Shown here: positions 44,230-54,445 of the stretch, piece by piece
How positions within the stretch are numbered: the stretch's first letter is position 1
Layout of the letters: each line of letters begins with the position of its first letter
Assembly: GCF_009659375.1 (NCBI RefSeq)
Contig: NZ_WJQT01000010.1
Location: 47,777 to 111,776, forward strand
Length of the DNA: 64,000 bases
Direction: 5' to 3'
Origin: Fundicoccus ignavus
Lineage (GTDB): Bacteria; Bacillota; Bacilli; Lactobacillales; Aerococcaceae
Translations under genes and position numbers: made by a program
Notes under the pieces: generated by a model
What the model saw: the letters and a program-made list of their open reading frames with translations, nothing else
What the model was told of the DNA's origin: nothing
The model's database searches: none

Positions 44230-44700
44230 TTACCAATAATTATAGAAAGCTTCTGCTTTATAATTTACATCTCCTACAACTTCAGCATAAGCATAATAAC
44301 CACCAGGTTGTACAGTAACCTTTTGGGCAGTTCCTACTCGAGCGGTGGCAGAATGTGTCTTTGTATTATGTTTGAAATTTGAAAAACTCATTATTTTACC
44401 CCAACCATAGTTTATTTTATCGGAACCATACGTCCAATGTCCAAAAGCGAAAAATTGTTGACCGAAAGGTGTTATCGTGCTTTCACCTTTATCTACGAAA
44501 CTCTCATGAGTATAGCTAAGTAATTTCCCGTTTTCATCCAAAACAACATGTCCACTCGAAGGTGAATTTTCATAAATCGTGACACTGTACTCTACTAAAC
44601 CTTCATTTGCATAAACATGTGTACCATAAATAGAAACAGAAAGAAACAGACATGTAAAGATGGAAAGCAGCAATTTTAACGAACATTTTTTATAATCCAT
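44230..44700 (-). CDS. Lactococcin-972-family bacteriocin precursor
   Basis: This 156-residue secreted protein has a Sec signal peptide (LLLSIFTCLFLSVSIYGTHVYA). The C-terminal part fits lactococcin 972: FGHWTYGSD, then FSNFKHNTKTHSATARVG, then GGYYAYAEVVGD and the end AEAFYNYW, where the family has W-x-x-G, S-x-Y-x-H-x-x-KTHSAT and FYYNFW. The region between the signal and FGHW (about 50 residues) is longer than in lactococcin 972. The prototype is a septum-blocking peptide that binds lipid II. RBS: AAGGAGATCAAAAA. The two exporter/immunity genes follow. Confidence 0.88.
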   Translation of the reverse strand: MDYKKCSLKLLLSIFTCLFLSVSIYGTHVYANEGLVEYSVTIYENSPSSGHVVLDENGKLLSYTHESFVDKGESTITPFGQQFFAFGHWTYGSDKINYGWGKIMSFSNFKHNTKTHSATARVGTAQKVTVQPGGYYAYAEVVGDVNYKAEAFYNYW

Positions 44701-45080
44701 TTTTTGATCTCCTTGTTAAATAATTATGTGACTAACAATTGCGTTCCGAAACATTATAATGCAATGGTAACACAAGTTGGTTTCTTTTTCATTATTATTA
44801 TCACGTAGTTATTTAATTGCATCCGTTTTATTTTAAACTATCCAAGACGTATACCGCTCAGAATAGCACCCATAAATTTTTCATCTTTCATCAATATCGG
44901 TAACAATTAATTAATAAATTAGTATCTAGTTACAAACGAGCTAATCGCTCAGAAAGCGTGAATAATCAACTTACCAAATCATGTTCAATTCCAATAAATA
45001 AGCAAATCCTACCAATATTCTGACAGGATAGCTCTTCATTACTTTTATATTTCCCTACTAAAAAAACAATTTAACACTAA
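44701..45080. other. Intergenic region upstream of the bacteriocin gene
   Basis: AT-rich DNA holding the bacteriocin promoter; a TATAAT near 44755 on the minus strand is the best -10 candidate, with no good -35. The rest to 45080 shows no gene, repeat copy or clear hairpin. Confidence 0.45.
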
Positions 45081-45125
45081 AAAAGAACAGGTTTCTCACA
45101 ACTAATTGTGATGACCCGTTCTTTT
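45081..45125 (-). terminator. Intrinsic terminator of ileS
   Basis: AAAGAACAGGT pairs with ACCCGTTCTTT around an inner TCACAA/TTGTGA stem. It lies shortly after the ileS stop codon. Confidence 0.8.
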
Positions 45126-45147
45126 ACTATGTACGATATTTTAACAT

Positions 45148-47940
45148 TTACGCGTCTTCTTGAGTAAAATACTCTGGAAAATTGGCGGCTACAATTTCAT
45201 AGCAACGACTACATAACTCAGGCGCTGCTTCAATCGCGCCAACTTCTTCTTTGACAGCACGACAACGATCACATACATGACCTGGTGCTGGATTTACTAC
45301 TACTGAAAATTCATTGACTGTTAGTGCATCTGCTGGAACTTCAGAATTATCTTTCATCTCAAATTTAGACACAATGAGTAATTGCTCCAAATGGTCAGAT
45401 AAAGCGTTTAAGGCTGCTTGAGCCTCTGTTGGTGCGTAAAGTGTTACACTCGCTTCAAATGATTTCTTAATTGGTTGAGCTTCATTATTCTTAGCTTCTT
45501 CCAATGCTTTATTCACAACATCTTTAACTTCAAAGAATTGTTGCCATTGCTCGATTGTTGCTTTCGCTTCAGTAACATCTGTAGCTTTTGGCATGTCGGC
45601 TAATTGAACATAACCTTCAACTCCCGGTAATACATTCCATGCTTCTTCCATTGTATGCAATAGAATTGGCGTTAATAACGGAATTAAATCACGTAAAATT
45701 GCGTAGATAACTGTTTGCATCGCACGTCTTTCGTATGAAGCTTTTGCTTCGATATAAACCACGTCTTTAGCAAAGTCTAAATAGAATGCTGATAAGTCAA
45801 CGGTAATAAAGTTAATAACTTTTTTATAAATAGTTGAATAATCAAATTCGTCATAAGCAGCTAATAAATCATTGGTTAAAACTCTAAACTTAGCCAACAT
45901 ATATTGGTCAACTAAACGTAATTCATTTTCTGGAATTAAATCAGTGGCAGGATTAATATCTGAAATGTTCGATAACATGAAACGAATTGTATTACGGATT
46001 TTACGGTATGTTTCAGATACTTGTTTCAAAATATCTTTTGATACACGAACATCGTTTTCATAGTCTACACTTGAAACCCATAAACGAATAATATCTGCTC
46101 CAAGTTCTTCCATAATTTCTTCGGGAAGAATAACATTTCCAATTGATTTACTCATCTTTTGGCCTTTTCCATCCATTACGAAACCTTGAGAAAGTACGCC
46201 TTTATATGGAGGTTCTCCATTAACAGCTACTGACGTAGTGAAACTTGAGTTAAACCAACCACGGTATTGGTCTGATCCTTCTAAGTATAAATCAGCTGGG
46301 AACGATAAATCGTCACGCGTTCTCAAGACACCAGCGTGTGATGTACCTGAATCGAACCAAACATCCATAATATCGTTTTCTTTCGTAAACTCTCCATTTG
46401 GACTTCCTGGATGAGTATAGCCCTCTGGTAATAAATCTTTAGGTTCACGCTCAAACCAAATATTTGAACCATGTTCCTCAAACAAATCAGCTACGTGATT
46501 AATTGTTTCAGATGATAAAATTGGTTCGCCACTTTCTGCATAGAAAATTGGTAATGGAACACCCCAAACTCTTTGGCGAGAAATTACCCAGTCGCCACGG
46601 TCACGAATCATATTGTAAATACGACGTTCACCCGATGGATGGAACCACTCTACATCGTTTTCAACTGATTCTAATAACTCTTTACGGAATTTATCAATTG
46701 ATGCAAACCATTGTGGTGTTGCACGATAAATAACTGGTTGTTTCGTTCTCCAGTCATGTGGGTAGCTATGTTTGATTTTACCTTGAGCTAATAAGTGACC
46801 ACTATTAATTAACATTTCAATAATGACTTTGTTACCTTTTAAATAGAACATTCCTTCAAGACCAGGCGCTTCAGAAGTAAAGTGTCCACGGTTATCAAGC
46901 GGTGATAAAATATCTAAACCGTATTGTAACCCGATTAAGTAGTCATCCTCACCATGACCAGGTGCCGTATGTACTAAACCTGTACCTGTATCCATCGTTA
47001 CGTGGTCGCCAACCATTAATAACGATTCACGGTCATAGAATGGATGTTGCGCGGTTAAACGGTCAAATTGAGCACCTTGATACTCATTTACAACTTCGTA
47101 GCTTTCCCATTCTACATCTTTCGCAACGTTTGCTAGTAAATCCGCTGCTACGATAAAATGACGGTCATTAGCCACAACTTCTACATATTTTGCATTTGGA
47201 TCAACTGAAATACCCAAGTTAGCTGCTAAAGTCCAAGGAGTTGTTGTCCAGATAATAAATTCAACATTATTTGGAACAACATCTTTACCATCTTTTACTT
47301 TAAACGCTACATAGATAGATGGAGAAGTAATATCATGGTACTCTACTTCAGCTTCAGCTAACGATGATTCACTAGATGGTGACCAATAAATTGGTTTTAA
47401 ACCTTTATAGATATAACCTTTTTCAGCCATTTGTCCAAAGACACGAATTTGTGCCGCTTCATATTCTGGTTTTAATGTTAAATAAGGATTATCCCACTCA
47501 CCCGTAACGCCTAAACGCTTAAAGCTCGTTTTCTGACCGTCTACTTGTCTCAATGCATATTCTTCACACATACGTCTAAATTCAACTATTGAGAATTGTT
47601 TACGGTCAACTCCTTCATTTTTAGTTAAAGCTGATTCAATTGGTAAACCATGAGTATCCCAACCTGGGACATAAGGTGAACGGAACCCAGCCATTGACTT
47701 GTAACGAACAATAAAGTCTTTTGTTACTTTATTTAAAGCATGTCCCATATGTAATGCACCATTTGCGTACGGTGGTCCATCATGAAGAATATAAGTCGGA
47801 CGTCCTGCATTCTTTTCTTGAATTTTGTTATATAAATCTGCTGCTTCCCATTCTGCTTGCATGGTTGCTTCTTTAGTCGGTAAATTTGCGCGCATTGCGA
47901 AATCTGTTTGACCAAGATTAAGTGTATCTTTTAATTTCAT
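45148..47940 (-). CDS. ileS: Isoleucyl-tRNA synthetase
   Basis: IleS charges tRNA-Ile and edits valine. The 930 residues include the HIGH-like motif [20 protein letters not shown], the editing domain ([18 protein letters not shown]), KMSKS as [12 protein letters not shown], and the C-terminal zinc-binding region CDRCRAV...CSRCYEIV, the bacterial type. The start [20 protein letters not shown] follows GGGAGAAAAAC. It is regulated by a T-box with an ATC specifier. It separates the bacteriocin insertion from the division genes. Confidence 0.97.
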   Translation of the reverse strand: MKLKDTLNLGQTDFAMRANLPTKEATMQAEWEAADLYNKIQEKNAGRPTYILHDGPPYANGALHMGHALNKVTKDFIVRYKSMAGFRSPYVPGWDTHGLPIESALTKNEGVDRKQFSIVEFRRMCEEYALRQVDGQKTSFKRLGVTGEWDNPYLTLKPEYEAAQIRVFGQMAEKGYIYKGLKPIYWSPSSESSLAEAEVEYHDITSPSIYVAFKVKDGKDVVPNNVEFIIWTTTPWTLAANLGISVDPNAKYVEVVANDRHFIVAADLLANVAKDVEWESYEVVNEYQGAQFDRLTAQHPFYDRESLLMVGDHVTMDTGTGLVHTAPGHGEDDYLIGLQYGLDILSPLDNRGHFTSEAPGLEGMFYLKGNKVIIEMLINSGHLLAQGKIKHSYPHDWRTKQPVIYRATPQWFASIDKFRKELLESVENDVEWFHPSGERRIYNMIRDRGDWVISRQRVWGVPLPIFYAESGEPILSSETINHVADLFEEHGSNIWFEREPKDLLPEGYTHPGSPNGEFTKENDIMDVWFDSGTSHAGVLRTRDDLSFPADLYLEGSDQYRGWFNSSFTTSVAVNGEPPYKGVLSQGFVMDGKGQKMSKSIGNVILPEEIMEELGADIIRLWVSSVDYENDVRVSKDILKQVSETYRKIRNTIRFMLSNISDINPATDLIPENELRLVDQYMLAKFRVLTNDLLAAYDEFDYSTIYKKVINFITVDLSAFYLDFAKDVVYIEAKASYERRAMQTVIYAILRDLIPLLTPILLHTMEEAWNVLPGVEGYVQLADMPKATDVTEAKATIEQWQQFFEVKDVVNKALEEAKNNEAQPIKKSFEASVTLYAPTEAQAALNALSDHLEQLLIVSKFEMKDNSEVPADALTVNEFSVVVNPAPGHVCDRCRAVKEEVGAIEAAPELCSRCYEIVAANFPEYFTQEDA

Positions 47941-47992
47941 GTTTTTCTCCCATCTCTATTTAACCTACATATTAATATTATATATATAAATA

Positions 47993-48180
47993 AAAAAACG
48001 CCCTTCAAATTGAAGGGACGTCTAAACGTGGTACCACCCAGCTTATAGTTTTAAAAAAAACTATCACTCTTTCATGATAACGCTCTTTAAGCGGCCACAA
48101 CTACTTTATTCATTGCGCGATTACACAGATGATCTTAACATAACCAGGGAATATCAAGCTCTCACCGCCCTTGATTCGCT
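47993..48180 (-). promoter_or_regulatory. T-box leader of ileS (Ile, ATC specifier)
   Basis: The motif GGGTGGTACCACG (48027-48039) and the terminator GACGTCCCTTCA/TGAAGGGCGTTTTTTT (47993-48021) are clear. The specifier region reads TTAAG-ATC-A, with ATC at 48131-48133. The TGGT base fits discriminator A of tRNA-Ile. Confidence 0.9.
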
Positions 48181-48212
48181 ATAAATATAGTTAAATTAAG
48201 TTGTTCTGCTAC

Positions 48213-48959
48213 TTATTTCGGTAAGTCTATACGAATTGTTTGTCCTAAGACACTTTCCATTGGTGGTTCAGTTGGTTCAACCGGCATTTCTTCTGGACTC
48301 ACTTCAGAAACTGCTTCTTCTTTAGTTAATGACTGTGCTAAGTCTTCTTGATTGCCTAATAATGAATCTCTGAATTCTAATGTTTCTTGTAAATTAACTT
48401 CATCTACCGTTGGTTCTTCCAAAACTTCTTCAAGTTCTTCTAAAACTGTTTCTTCTTTTTCAATAGCTTTTGGATAGACAAAATTATCAGCAAATTCACT
48501 ATCAAATAATTCTACGAACTCTTTTTCTTGAATCATTGCTAAATGAGACTCGATAATTTGAGTTAAACGTTGGCGGTAAATACCACTATTGCGTTTTAAT
48601 TCTTCGTTTTCATTGTAAATACGTTTTGCTTGATCTGATGCATCACTGACAATACGGTCAGCTTCTCTTTCAGCTTCAAATAAAATAAGTTCTGCTTCTT
48701 TTCTTGCATTTTGTTTCAATCTTTCAGCAGCATCTTGTGCTACCATAATTGAACTATTTAATGAATCTTGTAATTGAGCGAAGTACTCTAACTTCTCCTC
48801 AGAATCTGCTAATTTACGTTTAAATTCATCGTTTTTCTCTAATGCTTTCTCGTAATCTACGCGTACAATATCAAGAAAATCATTAACTTGATCGATGTCA
48901 TATCCTCTAAATTTAGATTCAAATTCTTTACTCAGGATTTCATTTGGTGTGATGCCCAC
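48213..48959 (-). CDS. divIVA: Cell-division protein DivIVA
   Basis: DivIVA is a coiled-coil protein that binds curved membrane at poles and septa. The N-terminal lipid-binding domain reads GITPNEILSKEFESKFRGYD and DIDQVNDFLDIVRVDYEKAL. Coiled coils follow to about residue 155, then an acidic tail rich in Glu, Val and Pro. GTG 48957-48959 is chosen because GGAAGGACG lies upstream at good spacing; an ATG six codons earlier (48977) has no good ribosome site. It is the third gene after yggT and ylmH. Confidence 0.9.
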   Translation of the reverse strand: MGITPNEILSKEFESKFRGYDIDQVNDFLDIVRVDYEKALEKNDEFKRKLADSEEKLEYFAQLQDSLNSSIMVAQDAAERLKQNARKEAELILFEAEREADRIVSDASDQAKRIYNENEELKRNSGIYRQRLTQIIESHLAMIQEKEFVELFDSEFADNFVYPKAIEKEETVLEELEEVLEEPTVDEVNLQETLEFRDSLLGNQEDLAQSLTKEEAVSEVSPEEMPVEPTEPPMESVLGQTIRIDLPK

Positions 48960-49019
48960 AATTACACGTCCTTCCATTTATCTTTATGAATAACATACCA
49001 TGTTTGGTATTCAATCGTA

Positions 49020-49805
49020 TTACACTTGTAATACATTTACTGTTAATCGATAGTTGTCTTTTTTTGTCGTGCCGTCAATACTTTCAATCCAGAATCTGCC
49101 TGATTTGCGCAATGAAACAATATCGTTTTCTCCAATTGTCACATCACTGCGGTCCATTTCCATGAAATTAACTTTAACCATCCCTGAAGAGACCGAATCT
49201 TTCGCACGCTGTCTTGAAAAATTATAGACTTTTGCAAGCAGTGTGTCAAGTCGTAATGAACTCGCGATGACTGTTCGAGTCTCCCATGTTTCGCTTGATT
49301 CGAGCAAATCAGCGAAATCTAAGTCCTCTAATCTAACACCTACATTGCCTATTTTGGTAACGTTTTGTTTGAAGTATTCTTTCACTCCAAAATCTACAAT
49401 AACATGCCATGAATCTCCATCTGTTATAATATCGCCAATTCGTTCGCGGTCAATTCCCGCTCCAATTAGCGTACCTAATATCTTACCATGTGAGATATTG
49501 GCAAATTTAGCTGGAAAAACAATTTGTAACGCAGAAGTTTCATAATCATCATGATTAGGTTCATAGTATGCTGGATAAAGTAAAGCCCGTTTTCTTTCAG
49601 CGCCTTCATATCCACCAAACAATTGCAATAGAATCGTTTCACTGTCACCGATTAATTGCTCAACAATCATTGCTTGCCTCGGCGTTAAAAATACACTTAA
49701 ATAAGGCGAGTAACGATTTTCGACTTGTTGCATCCAGCCATAAACTTGATCTATAAAAGGCTGCTCTTCCTTACGGTAATGCTGATACACTTCTTCATTC
49801 ATCAT
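49020..49805 (-). CDS. ylmH: YlmH-type S4-domain RNA-binding protein
   Basis: This is a 261-residue protein with a C-terminal S4 RNA-binding domain (RLDTLLAKVYNFSRQRAKDSVSSG), normally encoded between ylmG and divIVA. YlmH has been linked to ribosome rescue and to division. FLTPRQAMIVEQLIGD and KILGTLIGAGIDRERIGDI are family features. Two adjacent ATGs start it; GGAGG favours the second (49802) slightly. It is probably co-transcribed with yggT and divIVA. Confidence 0.92.
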   Translation of the reverse strand: MMNEEVYQHYRKEEQPFIDQVYGWMQQVENRYSPYLSVFLTPRQAMIVEQLIGDSETILLQLFGGYEGAERKRALLYPAYYEPNHDDYETSALQIVFPAKFANISHGKILGTLIGAGIDRERIGDIITDGDSWHVIVDFGVKEYFKQNVTKIGNVGVRLEDLDFADLLESSETWETRTVIASSLRLDTLLAKVYNFSRQRAKDSVSSGMVKVNFMEMDRSDVTIGENDIVSLRKSGRFWIESIDGTTKKDNYRLTVNVLQV

Positions 49806-49827
49806 ACAACCTCCTAAAACCCCGTTT

Positions 49828-50094
49828 TTAGAAAAGTCTAAACAATAAGCCCATTACACCGTTACGAATTAGTTGTAATACGAAAATAGCAATCATGACA
49901 TTGATGCTAATTCCACCTATCGGCGGTATATATCGATCAAAAAAGTCTAAATAGGGTTTACTAATTTTGATAATAATTTGGCCCAACTGGCTTTCATATG
50001 CGCCAGGCAACCAAGAAAGTAAGGCATAGATAACTAAAACCATACTGTAAATATTGAATACTGAATCGACTAACCTTATTAATAAAATAATCAT
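49828..50094 (-). CDS. YggT/YlmG-family membrane protein
   Basis: This is an 88-residue protein with two membrane helices (VFNIYSMVLVIYALLSWL and ISINVMIAIFVLQLIRNGVM) and the motif KPYLDFFDRYIPPIGGI. YggT/YlmG proteins are linked to division or osmotic response. It lies 171 bases after ftsZ; the usual intervening ylmE and sepF genes are missing. Confidence 0.92.
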   Translation of the reverse strand: MIILLIRLVDSVFNIYSMVLVIYALLSWLPGAYESQLGQIIIKISKPYLDFFDRYIPPIGGISINVMIAIFVLQLIRNGVMGLLFRLF

Positions 50095-50194
50095 TGGTCA
50101 CTCCAATCTTAAGGTTTCTCACCTATACTGTAATCTATCTTATCTCTAAGTTCTGTAACTTTCATTACACTCTACTATTTTACTACAAATATCT

Positions 50195-50223
50195 AAAAAG
50201 AGGAAACCAAAAATGGCTTCCTC
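50195..50223 (-). terminator. Intrinsic terminator of the division/wall cluster
   Basis: GAGGAAACCA (50200-50209) pairs with TGGCTTCCTC (50214-50223), followed by TTTTTAG on the minus strand. It separates ftsZ from yggT. Confidence 0.8.
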
Positions 50224-50264
50224 ACAATGATTTAATATAAATAACACTTAACTTTACTAGTTAA

Positions 50265-51545
50265 TTAGTTACGATTTCTTTTACGGAAAAACGGCGGAGT
50301 GTCTAACTCATCATTTTCTACGCTATCAGACTGACGACTTGGTACATCATTTGACGAGCGTTGGAAAGTACGTTGAGGTTTATCTGTTTCTGAAACATCA
50401 CGTTGATTATCTTCACGTTTAATATCCCAGTTACTAAATAAATCTCTTTCTGGTTCACGTGTTTGGCGTTGAACTGGCTCTTGTACTGATTCAGCTTGTA
50501 CATTATTAGCTTTAGTACTTGTTTCTGATGCTTGACTGAAGCTTGAACGTGGTTGACGAGCTGGTGTTTTAACTCTTTCAGCTTTTTCTGAAGCAATTCC
50601 AGTTGCAATAACTGTTACATGCACTTCATCGCCTAGGCTTTCATTAATAGATGTACCTAATAAAATGTTCACATCAGAGCTTGAAGCAGCAGCAATAACT
50701 TCACTTGCATCTTGTGCTTCGTATAAGCTTAAGTCAGCCCCACCAGTGATGTTTAAGATAATTTGTTCTGCACCATCGATTGATACTTCAAGTAATGGTG
50801 AAGAGATAGCTTTCTTAGTCGCTTCAGCTGTACGGTTTTCACCTGACGCTGTACCGATACCCATTAAAGCTGTTCCTTGATCTTTCATAACTGTCTTAAC
50901 GTCAGCAAAGTCCAAGTTTACATAACCAGGAGAAGTTATTAAATCTGAAATACCTTGAACACCTTGACGTAATACATTATCAGCTTCGCTAAAAGCTTCT
51001 AACATTGGCGTCTTACGATCAACGATTTCTAATAAACGGTTGTTGGCGATTGTTACTAAAGTATCAACATTTTCCTTTAACTTTTGTAAACCTTCCGCTG
51101 CGAAACGTCCACGTTTTGGACCTTCAAAAGTAAACGGACGTGTCACAACACCAATTGTTAACGCGCCTAAGTCTTTAGCAATTTTTGCAACAACTGGTGC
51201 AGCTCCTGTACCAGTTCCGCCACCCATACCAGCAGTGATAAAGATTAAATCAGCACCTTCTAAAGCTTGTCTAATTTGCTCTTCACTTTCTTCCGCAGCT
51301 TTCTCACCAATTTCTGGTAATGATCCTGCTCCTAAACCTTTAGTAACTTTTGGTCCTAATTGAATTTTTACTTCTGCGTTTGAACCATGTAATGCTTGTG
51401 TATCAGTGTTCGCTGAAATGAATTCTACACCTTGTACTTCTTCAGCAATCATACGGTTTACGGCGTTACCACCTGCACCACCAACACCGATAACTTTAAT
51501 TACGGCTCCTTGTGCATTTGTATTTGAATCAAATGATAATTCCAT
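50265..51545 (-). CDS. ftsZ: Cell-division GTPase FtsZ
   Basis: FtsZ is the tubulin homologue that forms the division ring. [14 protein letters not shown], the tubulin signature [20 protein letters not shown] and the C-terminal peptide [12 protein letters not shown], which contacts FtsA and other partners, are intact (426 aa). The linker (about 320-405) is rich in Gln, Arg and Ser. The start [13 protein letters not shown] follows CAGGAGGAATTCACAGA. It is the last gene of the cluster. Confidence 0.98.
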   Translation of the reverse strand: MELSFDSNTNAQGAVIKVIGVGGAGGNAVNRMIAEEVQGVEFISANTDTQALHGSNAEVKIQLGPKVTKGLGAGSLPEIGEKAAEESEEQIRQALEGADLIFITAGMGGGTGTGAAPVVAKIAKDLGALTIGVVTRPFTFEGPKRGRFAAEGLQKLKENVDTLVTIANNRLLEIVDRKTPMLEAFSEADNVLRQGVQGISDLITSPGYVNLDFADVKTVMKDQGTALMGIGTASGENRTAEATKKAISSPLLEVSIDGAEQIILNITGGADLSLYEAQDASEVIAAASSSDVNILLGTSINESLGDEVHVTVIATGIASEKAERVKTPARQPRSSFSQASETSTKANNVQAESVQEPVQRQTREPERDLFSNWDIKREDNQRDVSETDKPQRTFQRSSNDVPSRQSDSVENDELDTPPFFRKRNRN

Positions 51546-51580
51546 TCTGTGAATTCCTCCTGTGTAAAGATTAATCTTTC

Positions 51581-53062
51581 TTAATCAAAAAACGTAGCAA
51601 AAAATGCTCGTATTCTAGCAATCAAACCATTCGCTTTAGGTTCTTTTTCTTTAACGATTTGTTCAGGTATGTATGAATCTTCTTGATAATCTTCAAAATA
51701 CATTGAATCGTCTTCCATTGATGAACCAGCTTGTTCAAATGAACTGTAATTGTATTGTTCTGTCTGTTTAACAGGTCTTTCAGTCACATTACGTGCTTTT
51801 GAACCACGATTGTCTCCACCATAAGGTGTTGTGGCGAAACCTCGTGGCGCTTCAGTACGTTCTCTTGAAACAACAGTAGACGCTTGTGTTAAAGGTGTTG
51901 TACGGTTGTACGTTCCTTGTGCAATACGATGAATATCGTCTAAGCCAGCTACATATTCAATCATTCCCATACTAGTTGTATAGATTGGATTTCTCATGCC
52001 CATTTGTGTTGGAATGTAAACACGTACTTGCTCACCGAAATACTGTTGTGCTAATTCTAGGACACCTGGTAATGATGCTGCTCCACCAGTTAAAACAAAG
52101 CCTCCTGGTAAATCTAATGCATCAACAGCTCCTAAGTCTTCATGGATAGTTTCAAAAATTTGAACTAAACGTGCTTCAATAATTTCTGATAGATATTTCT
52201 CGTCAACACGAACTGGTTCTTTCTGGCCCACCGTTTCAACTGGGAAATACTCTTCTGAAGAAGTTTGGCTTGATACAGCATAACCGTATTCACGTTTGAT
52301 TCTTTCAGCACTATCAAGTGATGTATTTAAAATAACCGAAATATCTTTAGTGACGAAATCGCCACCTTCTTGATCTACAAATGAATACTTCAATTGGTTG
52401 TCATAAATAATTGAAGCACTTGTTTGGCCTCCACCCATATCGATAATTACAGTACCAAATTCACGCTCATCTGGCGATAAAGCTACTGTCGCAATCGCTT
52501 GTGGTTGTAATACAAGTTCATTAATCTTTAAGCCCGCTTTTTCTACACAACGTTTAATGTTATGGATAATTGTACGAGGACCCGTTAATAAACTTGCATA
52601 TAACTCTAGTCTTACGCCAATCATACCTCTAGGATCACGAATACCAGTAAAACCGTCAACGATAAATTCTTCTGGAATAATACTAATTACTTCGCGTTCA
52701 GGTGGAACTGAACGAACTTTAGCTGCTGATATAACATTATCAACATCCCTTGCAGTAATCTCTCTATTTTCACTAGCAACTGCAATCATACCATGGCATG
52801 ATTCAATCGCTAATTTATTACTCGGTATGCCTACCACCACTTCATTGATTTTAACCCCAGCTTTACGTTCAGCTTGAGATATGGCTTGTTGAATTGAATA
52901 CACTGTCTCATCAATATCGACAATTACACCGCGGCTTAATCCACGTGACTTTTCATTTCCAACACCAATAATATTGACATTTCCGTTAATATATTCCGCT
53001 ACAACGACTTTAATGGAAGTTGTCCCGATATCTAAACTCACAAAAATTTCTTGGTTTCTCAT
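51581..53062 (-). CDS. ftsA: Cell-division protein FtsA
   Basis: FtsA is the actin-like membrane tether of Fts[35 protein letters not shown] and [18 protein letters not shown] form the nucleotide site. The C-terminal amphipathic helix [16 protein letters not shown] anchors it to the membrane. It is 493 residues, with a long linker before the helix. ftsZ follows within 35 bases. Confidence 0.97.
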   Translation of the reverse strand: MRNQEIFVSLDIGTTSIKVVVAEYINGNVNIIGVGNEKSRGLSRGVIVDIDETVYSIQQAISQAERKAGVKINEVVVGIPSNKLAIESCHGMIAVASENREITARDVDNVISAAKVRSVPPEREVISIIPEEFIVDGFTGIRDPRGMIGVRLELYASLLTGPRTIIHNIKRCVEKAGLKINELVLQPQAIATVALSPDEREFGTVIIDMGGGQTSASIIYDNQLKYSFVDQEGGDFVTKDISVILNTSLDSAERIKREYGYAVSSQTSSEEYFPVETVGQKEPVRVDEKYLSEIIEARLVQIFETIHEDLGAVDALDLPGGFVLTGGAASLPGVLELAQQYFGEQVRVYIPTQMGMRNPIYTTSMGMIEYVAGLDDIHRIAQGTYNRTTPLTQASTVVSRERTEAPRGFATTPYGGDNRGSKARNVTERPVKQTEQYNYSSFEQAGSSMEDDSMYFEDYQEDSYIPEQIVKEKEPKANGLIARIRAFFATFFD

Positions 53063-53206
53063 TCAGGTTTTAACCCCCTTCTTAATTTGCTAATTTAAGG
53101 AGCATTTTCTAATTTCTACTTATGTCTCAACTAATATAGTAGCATAAACTTGATTTTAAAAGAAGAAAAATCATATTTCTTTATCAATTACTATTTTGCT
53201 TTTATC

Positions 53207-54403
53207 TTAATTAATGTTTAAGTTCACACTATTAGTATTACTCTGTTCTGGTATGAAGTAAGCTCCTACTTCAAGATTTATTGTACCAATTTGATCGCCA
53301 ATTTGTTGAACCATTTCAGGATAAAAGTTGACTTTTTGAGCAAATGTTGAAATTACGGCTCTAACTTTGTTTCCATCTTTCATATTAACAATAATTCCGC
53401 TTGGCTTTTGAGGATCATTTGACAAACTAATCGTCGAGATGTTCCTAAGAATCTCTGGATCGACTTGTCTCAAAATGGTTGTTAATTCAATTAATTTACC
53501 TTTACGACTAAAACCACTTAAAGTCGGTAAAGTATTTAACGCATCTTCTGTCATCGTGATGACTGTGGTTTCATCATCTAGTAATTCGCCATTAGTCATA
53601 ATGGGTATATACTGACCGTCTTTTTCAACCTTGGCGACAACTTGATGCTCTGTAACTTTTAACTCTAATCGCATCCAATTATCTCGCGTTATAATGATAC
53701 TCTCAATGATTGGATTTTCTTCGATTATTTTTGCCTCGATTGCACGCTTCTGGCTAATGACATCTTCGACTGTGTCTGCTGCACGGATTCTCGCTGAATT
53801 TTCAATTGCCTCACTCGTTACATAGTTATTTCCAGTGATGACAACTTGGTTAACCTTATTGAAGGGTAAAAGTTGCCAGCCAGAAATTAACATGACCATG
53901 TAAATCAAAAAGAATATCGACGTTAACTTTATAATCCCTCTTGGTAATCTTTGAATACTTTTATTATTACCAACAGGACTGACAGTAGCTTGTAATCTTT
54001 GATTAAATTTTTGCCAGTTAGTGCGCGTATCCATTCGATAATTTCTTTGAGAAGCATAATCTTGCATTGGTTCATAATTTCTAATGCTTTCTGTAGGTTC
54101 ATCATAGTACCTTGCTGACGAATTGGTATAAGTTTGATAATCATTAAGATGATAAATGTTCGAGGCGTTTTGAGCACTATGTGTTTGATGCACATTATCT
54201 ACATTATCAAAATAATCATTATTATCTAAATCAGAATCCTCTGAAAGATTAATATTTGATGGAATAATAGGTTTTCCATTGGCATCAATCCGATAATTTC
54301 CCATCGGTATAGTGGATGGCTGTTCGCTTCTTTCAGATATTGTTCGATGTTGCCTTTGGTAATTTTTCTTAAGCATTTCTGTATCAATTCGGTAATTCCC
54401 CAT
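53207..54403 (-). CDS. divIB: Cell-division protein DivIB/FtsQ
   Basis: DivIB is a bitopic division protein that works with FtsL and DivIC. A long cytoplasmic N-terminus (about 165 residues, Asn/Tyr/Ser-rich) precedes one membrane segment (IIKLTSIFFLIYMVMLISGW), then a POTRA domain (FNKVNQVVITGNNYVTSEAI) and a beta domain. The N-terminal tail repeats GNYRIDTE, GNYRIDAN and RNYRMDTR. AAGGAGGTGACAAC before the ATG supports the start (398 aa). It lies between murG and ftsA. Confidence 0.92.
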   Translation of the reverse strand: MGNYRIDTEMLKKNYQRQHRTISERSEQPSTIPMGNYRIDANGKPIIPSNINLSEDSDLDNNDYFDNVDNVHQTHSAQNASNIYHLNDYQTYTNSSARYYDEPTESIRNYEPMQDYASQRNYRMDTRTNWQKFNQRLQATVSPVGNNKSIQRLPRGIIKLTSIFFLIYMVMLISGWQLLPFNKVNQVVITGNNYVTSEAIENSARIRAADTVEDVISQKRAIEAKIIEENPIIESIIITRDNWMRLELKVTEHQVVAKVEKDGQYIPIMTNGELLDDETTVITMTEDALNTLPTLSGFSRKGKLIELTTILRQVDPEILRNISTISLSNDPQKPSGIIVNMKDGNKVRAVISTFAQKVNFYPEMVQQIGDQIGTINLEVGAYFIPEQSNTNSVNLNIN

Positions 54404-54445
54404 GTTGTCACCTCCTTAACACTCACTGATTATGTTGAAGTAATC

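Noticed and set aside
50318..50608. Minus-strand frame inside ftsZ
   Set aside because: It is a shifted frame in the linker of FtsZ with no ribosome site.
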